A DNA stretch of 64,000 nucleotides from Aphrophora alni (taxonomy: Eukaryota; Arthropoda; Insecta; Hemiptera; Aphrophoridae). The notes beneath the pieces are model-generated. The model was not told the origin of the DNA. It saw only the letters and a program-made list of their open reading frames with translations, and searched no databases. The number at the start of each line of letters is the position of its first letter. Positions within the stretch are counted from its first letter, which is position 1. Positions 58,733 to 64,000 of this stretch are shown in pieces. The position numbers and the translations under genes were made by a program. The stretch covers positions 19,129,271 to 19,193,270 of the forward strand of contig OY740777.1 of assembly GCA_963513935.1 (NCBI GenBank), read 5' to 3'.

Positions 58733-59057
58733 TACCTAACCTAACCCTAACCTAACCTAACCCTAACCTAACCCTAACCTAACCTAACCTAACCTAACCT
58801 AACCCTAACCCTAACCTAACCCTAACCTAACCTAACCTAACCTAACCTAACCTAACCTAACCTAACCAAACCTACCCTAACCTAACCTAACCTAACCTAA
58901 CCTAGCCTACAATCACAACAGCAATGTATACCTAACCTAACCCTAACCTAACCTAACCCTAACCTAACCTAACCTAACCTAACCTAACCTACCCTAACCT
59001 AACCTAACCTAACCTAACCTACCCTAACCTAACCTAACCTAATTTAACCTAACCTAG
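58733..59057 (-). repeat. Interstitial telomere-like arrays with anchor sequence
   Basis: Two blocks of CCTAA (some CCCTAA) units, 58733-58906 and 58931-59057, separated and flanked by three copies of CTACAACCACAACAGCAATG (one with a substitution), so the array is itself a higher-order repeat. Confidence 0.93.
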
Positions 59058-59584
59058 CCTACAACCACAACAGCAATGGCGAAGGACGGACGTAATGTAA
59101 GAAAAATAACTTTTCGATTTTCAAAAACCATGAAAAGTGAAGATCAGTTTAAAAACACAGATCTACATTTAAATAACCAAACTAACACTACATTTCTTAT
59201 ACTGGGTTAATATAAAAGTGGTCTTAAAATTGATCCCCGAGGGATGCTTCGTTCTACATCTTTCAAGGAAGAAATGTATTTCATATGAAATATAAATTCC
59301 AAGAGGTAAAAGTGTGTTAGTAAACATTTATGTATAAATGTTTCATTCGAGATAATTGCCTGAGTCTTCAGTATGGTTATCCTGTGCAATTACGAGGAGA
59401 CATCCTGAGGGAATCAAATATGTTTCTCTTTACTTTAGCCCTTGAGCTGTGAGCTGTTTCATACTTTTAAATTAAAAAAAAAAAATCTCCCGTAGTTTTG
59501 ATTCAAACCAGGAATTTTCATCATAACAATTACGTTATTGATTGTAACCATGTTAAGTTCAATCATTGATAGTACATAGTAAAT
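59058..59584. other. Nothing recognised
   Basis: Holds the third anchor copy at its start. The minus frame at 59207-59389 is accidental. Confidence 0.4.
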
Positions 59585-59725
59585 AGATTCCCCATCTACG
59601 TAGTAAGATTTGAAGCTCAAAAATTAAAGGCTCTAGTGCTGCCATCTAACGGCCAACTTCTGGTAACTTCAAGGACACTAGCGCATTCTATACCTGAACC
59701 CACAAAACTACAACTGTTCAATCAA
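59585..59725 (-). repeat. Dispersed repeat, copy related to 31395-31525
   Basis: Minus strand gives TGTAGTTTTGTGGGTTCAGG, AGAATGCGCTAGTGT, ACCAGAAGT and GATGGCAGCA in the same order as the copy at 31.4 kb. Confidence 0.7.
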
Positions 59726-59799
59726 CGTTCGCATGATTGTATGTTATGGGATTTCTACGATATAAATTCATGGAACAATCTATTTTTATTTCTAGTTTT

Positions 59800-59990
59800 T
59801 TAAAGGGGAAAATCTTCTAAGAGAAAATAAAAATAGATCATAAAACGCCCTAGCTCTCAATATTCTAGTAGAGTAAGAGTTTGTCAAGAGAGAGAAGAGA
59901 GTGATCTAACCCAAGACTACTTGTAAGAAGGTGTAGATACAGCTATGTTTCTCGGGATTAGCAAGACTTTACTCATTAAAGGTGAACCTT
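59800..59990 (+). repeat. Dispersed repeat family G, copy 6
   Basis: GTTTGTCAAGAGAGAGAAGA, GTGATCTAACCCAAGACTAC, GAAGGTGTAGATACAGCTAT and a tail TTTCTCGGGATTAGCAAGAC. Confidence 0.75.
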
Positions 59991-60281
59991 TGAAGGGATA
60001 CGTGTTTTAAAAATGTACTTCTCCCATAAGGAGGAAAAATAGACAAGGAAAAACTCCTTATTTTTTATCTTTATCATTTAACACATTCCTTCGGGATAAG
60101 TCACCTGATCTTTTGTTGATAAGGGAAAGACCTCATGGACACCTTAATAAACATGGGTAGTGCCGGACTGTTACCTGCTAAAACCATCTTCTTCTTCAGA
60201 ATAATACCTGGATCCTTTATCTTTATATTCGCACTATTTGTTATTTATTTGACTTTCTCCTCTTTTTGTAATATTACTGTT

Positions 60282-60816
60282 CTAAAGAATGAAGAACAAG
60301 GTATTCCAGCATTCTTGTTTCCTAACATGTAAAACATTATTTCGCGATGACCCGGAAAACTCCGATTTCTGCTTGAATTCTTGTCTGTCTACAAACTTTC
60401 TAGCACAGTGAACGTGCGTATGCTTCGTGATATCCGCTACATGTAGAGTTTCGGAGTAGGTACATAGATGGTCACTCCTCTTTTTGAAATAGAATGAATA
60501 TTCCTCAAACTTTCCGTGTCCCTTAAGTGTTTGAGTCATCCAGTATTTCGCCGTATTTGCGGGACACCCAACTCCTAATGGTGGGTATGAGCTTCCCCGC
60601 CCACCTGACTGTCCTATCATCAATAGTCCCTAAGTGCTGCTTTTTTTTTGTTGTCTCATTTTTCAGTAAAGGGATTAGCATCCTGGTTTTGGGTTTTTGT
60701 CCTCTTTCTTCTACCAAAAGGTCGATGGGTGCGAGAGTGATTGCCGGACTAGTCTCTAAAGTCTTATATGCACAAATGCAACCGATCACAATTCTTCTTT
60801 GTAGGGTTAACATCAT
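60282..60816 (-). pseudogene. Non-LTR retrotransposon ORF2 C-terminal fragment (R1/I-like)
   Basis: Frame 1 (60816-60523) reads QRRIVIGCICAYKTLETSPA, then APIDLLVEERG and DDRTVRWAGKLIPTIRSW followed by VSRKYGE. Frame 2 (to 60282) continues with TQTLKGHGKFEEYSFYFKKR, a remnant Cys/His knuckle (CTYS...HVHC) and ARKFVDRQEF. This is the segment after the reverse transcriptase in R1/I-type ORF2 (…RW..RLIP.I..W..RKHGE..Y.LTQ.L.GHG.F..YL). One frameshift near 60530 joins them. The endonuclease and reverse transcriptase are absent. It is a different family from copies A-C. A CCTAA array begins 125 bp away. Confidence 0.8.
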
Positions 60817-60940
60817 ATCTTTCTACTTTTTTTCATTTTAAGGCTTCCATTCAAATTGGGGCCGCATAACGAACTACTGAGTTTGCAGAATTAATGATAA
60901 CCTTCTAATAATTCGAGAAGGGACGATTAACATTAAATTT

Positions 60941-61076
60941 TAACCTAACCTAACCTAACCTGACCTAACCTAACCTAATCTAACCTAACCTAATCTAACC
61001 TAACCTAACCTAACCTAACCTAACCTAACCTAACCTAACCTAACCTAACCTAACCTTACCTAACCTTACCTAACCT
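60941..61076 (-). repeat. Interstitial telomere-like CCTAA array
   Basis: About 27 units, mostly perfect, with a few CTTA, CTGA and ATCTAA variants. Confidence 0.95.
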
Positions 61077-62454
61077 GTACTAAATAAAAAACGTTGTAAA
61101 TCCAGCTAGGATTACTCGGGGTTGTCAAATCCTTACTCATTAAAAAAATCGCGAATTGGATAAAATTGAAGGACTAATTTAAGGGTTGAACAAGTGACAG
61201 TTTACTTAAATCTATTTGCTTATGTATACTAGTATAAATAATCATTAAAATAATATTTAAATCCACTTTTCTAAAAAAAAAAAAAAATAAATAAAGATAA
61301 GGTAATAATTATAATTTAAAATTCTAAGCTCCCACACTTTTCTTTGTAATCTACTTTTGAATTAGTAACTTGTACTAAGTGTGTTTTTGTTTTTTATCTT
61401 TATTTATTTCCTTATTTTAGAAAAGTGGGTTTAAAAAATATTATTTTCTACTTTTTAGTTTAAAAAAAAAAATCTTGTTTAGCTCTTGTTAGTTGACTCG
61501 GCATTTTGATGAAATTAACAAATACTATAAGTAAAATCATTAAAATAATGAATTTCAAATAGCTTATTCTTTTAGGGAGGTTATGTGAGAAACTTTGTGT
61601 AATGTTTTAGCATCATTACAGTATATTTGGTTAACCTAACCTCAAATCGTATAATGTTACGAGTAGATCGTATATATTGAGCAAGAAAATACAGCAGCCG
61701 TTAACATAAAGAAAAAAAGGAAAATACTTTTTATCTTCTTTAGTGTCAGGACTACATGTAATTATTAATAGTCTTCTATTATCTCTTCGGAAATACCAAA
61801 TTATTTAAGAAAAGTTTTGTGGACATATGTCAGATTAAGTTATGTACGGATTACTTTATATCTTTGAGTTGTATTGTACAAATTTCAATGTTACATTTAT
61901 TAAGTACTTTTGGCATTGAAATGTTTAATTATCTTTTTGAAGTGTTATAGTTACTATTTATTTGTACTGTTGTGTAATATAACAATCAAATCTGACATTT
62001 TGAAGTTCATGTTTTATATTCCCTCACGTGTCACTTTCACGTGCAGAATATCTACGCATTTGGTTTTAGATTTGTTGAAACATAACCTAAAAATTAATGA
62101 CGACAACTTGGCATGATCAGTTGAAATGACAGCAAAATTTATGTTGTTTTTTACTTTCTCACATATACGTAGTATAAGGGAAGTTATTTGGTCTGTCTTA
62201 AAATCGGTGTGTAGTTTTTTGTGATATATCCGTTGTGAGGTCTTTGGAGTCCTAAAAGTGGTTTGTAGAATAATGTCTGTTTGTCGTGCAATGATCTAAA
62301 GCCCAAACGTGATTTTCGTCAAATTCGTTATGTCGGCTTATTTTGGGGACTTTTTTCATTTTGTCGATAACCCAATATTTAAGGGGAGTTTCCATAAATT
62401 ACAAAATAACATAGACTAACCGAACCTTGATTTTTAAAAGGTGGAAAACCTCTT
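61077..62454. other. Family-G tail, otherwise nothing recognised
   Basis: GTTGTAAATCCAGCTAGGAT and TACTCGGGGTTG (61092-61125) are a tail of repeat family G, abutting the telomere-like array. The remainder is AT-rich with no gene seen; the frame at 61910-62116 lacks features. Confidence 0.4.
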
Positions 62455-62600
62455 GGATATAAACGGCTTTAAAAAAAGAAAGATTAGAACATCAAATAAA
62501 GACCCACAAATAATCTAATAGAGTCAGGATTGGGAGAAAATAACAATTGGTCAAGAGAGAACTGATAGGAATGATGAAACAACTAAGACCTCATCTCTAC
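62455..62600 (+). repeat. Dispersed repeat family G, copy 7
   Basis: AAAAAAGAAAGATTAGAAC, AATAAAGACCC, CAATTGGTCAAGAGAGAACT, GATAGGAATGATGAAAC; more diverged than the others. Confidence 0.6.
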
Positions 62601-63409
62601 AACTGAAATAAAAAAACTTAATATTTAATATAAGCTTAGTTTATTAAAAAAATACAAGTTATTTTGGGAATACCAGACACTTTTATCCAGTAAGTGATGA
62701 GTGGTCCAGTACATCTCTATAATCTTAAAAGTATGGTCGACCTATTTTATTGACTTAAAATTTTGTGCCATTACTGTGGCTGCGTGAAAAAGTAAAAAAA
62801 AAAGACACTTCCATAGCGAAAAAATCATAATTCATAACTAACCTAATTCAAATTAAAACACAGTATTTAATACTTTGTTAGCCAATTATTTTATATTTTT
62901 ATTTAAAAAAATACTAAAGTTTTTTAATTTTCTACTAAATAATCTAATTTTAAATTGACAGTACAGTCTAATTTCTACAATTATTTTTTAGCTCATAAGT
63001 ATTTTGTATCCCTAACAATGTGATATTTTATATATTTATATCTCGGCTATATTGATTTTCGTTTTCATTCAGTTTTGAATTTGTGACATTTGTAAAGGAT
63101 TTACGTTACAGATATTATTTACGAAGTAGACATTTTACGTTTAACCTCTAGTTTAACCTCTGTGTGGTTTAATAATAGTGGGCAAAAGTTCACTCATCAA
63201 GATTTCATAAAATTAGGTTTGTACGACTAACATCACACAAAAAAACTTTACGCTTCAGTAATTCTCAAAAGTAATACATTACCAAATATATATTATACAT
63301 ATGTGACAATTTAAATACGTACATGAGTTTATCACTATGCGATAATAATTATATTATCTCAATTGCTTTATCAAAACATTTGAAGTAACATCTTGTTTTA
63401 CTGTTCAAG

Positions 63410-63463
63410 GTCTGGACTTTGTCACCTTCAATGCGACCTTTGAGAGAGCAGTTTCCAGCACTG
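63410..63463 (+). CDS. Candidate 54-bp internal exon
   Basis: A pyrimidine-rich acceptor (TTGTTTTACTGTTCAAG) and a consensus donor (GTAAGT) bound 54 bases that read LDFVTFNATFERAVSST in a phase 1-1 frame, with split Gly codons possible at both ends. The composition is protein-like but I know no matching family, and short exons with both signals arise by chance in a window this size. The rest of 62601-64000 holds nothing recognised. Confidence 0.25.
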
Positions 63464-64000
63464 GTAAGTTTATAATACATTCAAAATGAAACAAATATAC
63501 TGACCATATACGAACAATTATTGAAAGGCATTGAGGGGTGCTATGATTACGTGTAAAACACTTCCGAAGGATGATAATAGGCAGGAATAAGGAGCTTCGT
63601 ACACAAAACTTCAAGAAAAATTAAAAAAAATTGAACTGTTTTATCCGAATAGAAAATTAAAGATTGCTTTCAGTGTTTTCATATTTATGAGTTTACAAGA
63701 ACGATTTAATGAACGTTTTAAACCCCCAAGAATCGAGCAGAGTTCACACAACATCCAGGTAAAAACTCTTTCTTTAAAACAAACGTAACTAAAAGGTTCC
63801 TCGATTGCTATTGATCATTATAGTTGTGCTCTAACAACACTTTGCTCTTATCAGGTAATTGTTAATCACACCAATTGGCCATAATTTATAATCCATCTTT
63901 TACAATTTAGGTTATACTGACCTCTATTAATATTTAAAAAAATTTGCCATGGAGAGATTCTGTGACGTGATAGGATCTGAATTTGAATGTTTATTCCCAC

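Noticed and set aside
60527..60841. 104-residue plus-strand frame
   Set aside because: Antisense shadow of the LINE ORF2 fragment on the minus strand.
58733..61076. CCTAA arrays as a true chromosome end
   Set aside because: Unique sequence and transposon relics continue on both sides, so they are interstitial.

Overview
The window is repeat-rich, AT-rich nuclear DNA of an arthropod, most likely an insect. Three things point there: blocks of TTAGG/CCTAA, the usual insect telomere unit, lying inside the sequence; the mix of transposons (Ty3/gypsy, Penelope-like, hAT, Tc1/mariner and LINE relics); and one recognisable host gene with introns. A hemimetabolous insect such as a hemipteran is a guess only. 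Nothing bacterial, plasmid-like or CRISPR-like is present.

Left part (1-10.9 kb): the last coding exon of the spliceosome-associated protein CCDC12 lies at 3551-3751 on the plus strand. The sequence upstream of it behaves like an intron and holds a hAT-type non-autonomous element with a perfect 8-bp target duplication (2799-3382). Next comes a long-inverted-repeat element (5011-7391) whose right arm was invaded by a second hAT-type MITE; the intact left arm preserves the empty site. A decayed LINE tail (8.1-9.1 kb) follows.

Centre (10.9-24.5 kb): a complete, very young Ty3/gypsy LTR retrotransposon (11197-23546, minus strand, two 1558-bp LTRs, 4-bp duplication AGGA) has split an old Tc1/mariner transposase pseudogene. 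Gag and Pol are intact and are probably joined by -1 frameshifting at a GGGAAAC heptamer. A 3.4-kb non-coding stretch between pol and the 3' LTR is almost free of C on the sense strand. No envelope gene was seen.

Right part (24.5-64 kb): no convincing host gene. It holds Penelope-like element relics (27.4-28.0 and 44.0-45.5 kb), two fold-back elements whose arms carry hammerhead-ribozyme-like cores, three more LINE ends, a broken hAT transposase (46.6-48.4 kb), a 77-bp satellite containing telomere-like units (49.6-50.5 kb), a 127-bp satellite (53.6-54.7 kb), interstitial CCTAA arrays (58.7-59.1 and 60.9-61.1 kb), a dispersed same-strand repeat family, and microsatellites. The clearest recurring oddity is the number of hammerhead-like cores tied to Penelope-like material. 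Only the retrotransposon Gag/Pol and the CCDC12 exon look translatable; most of the remainder is decayed mobile DNA. All coordinates of repeats and comparisons between copies were made by eye.
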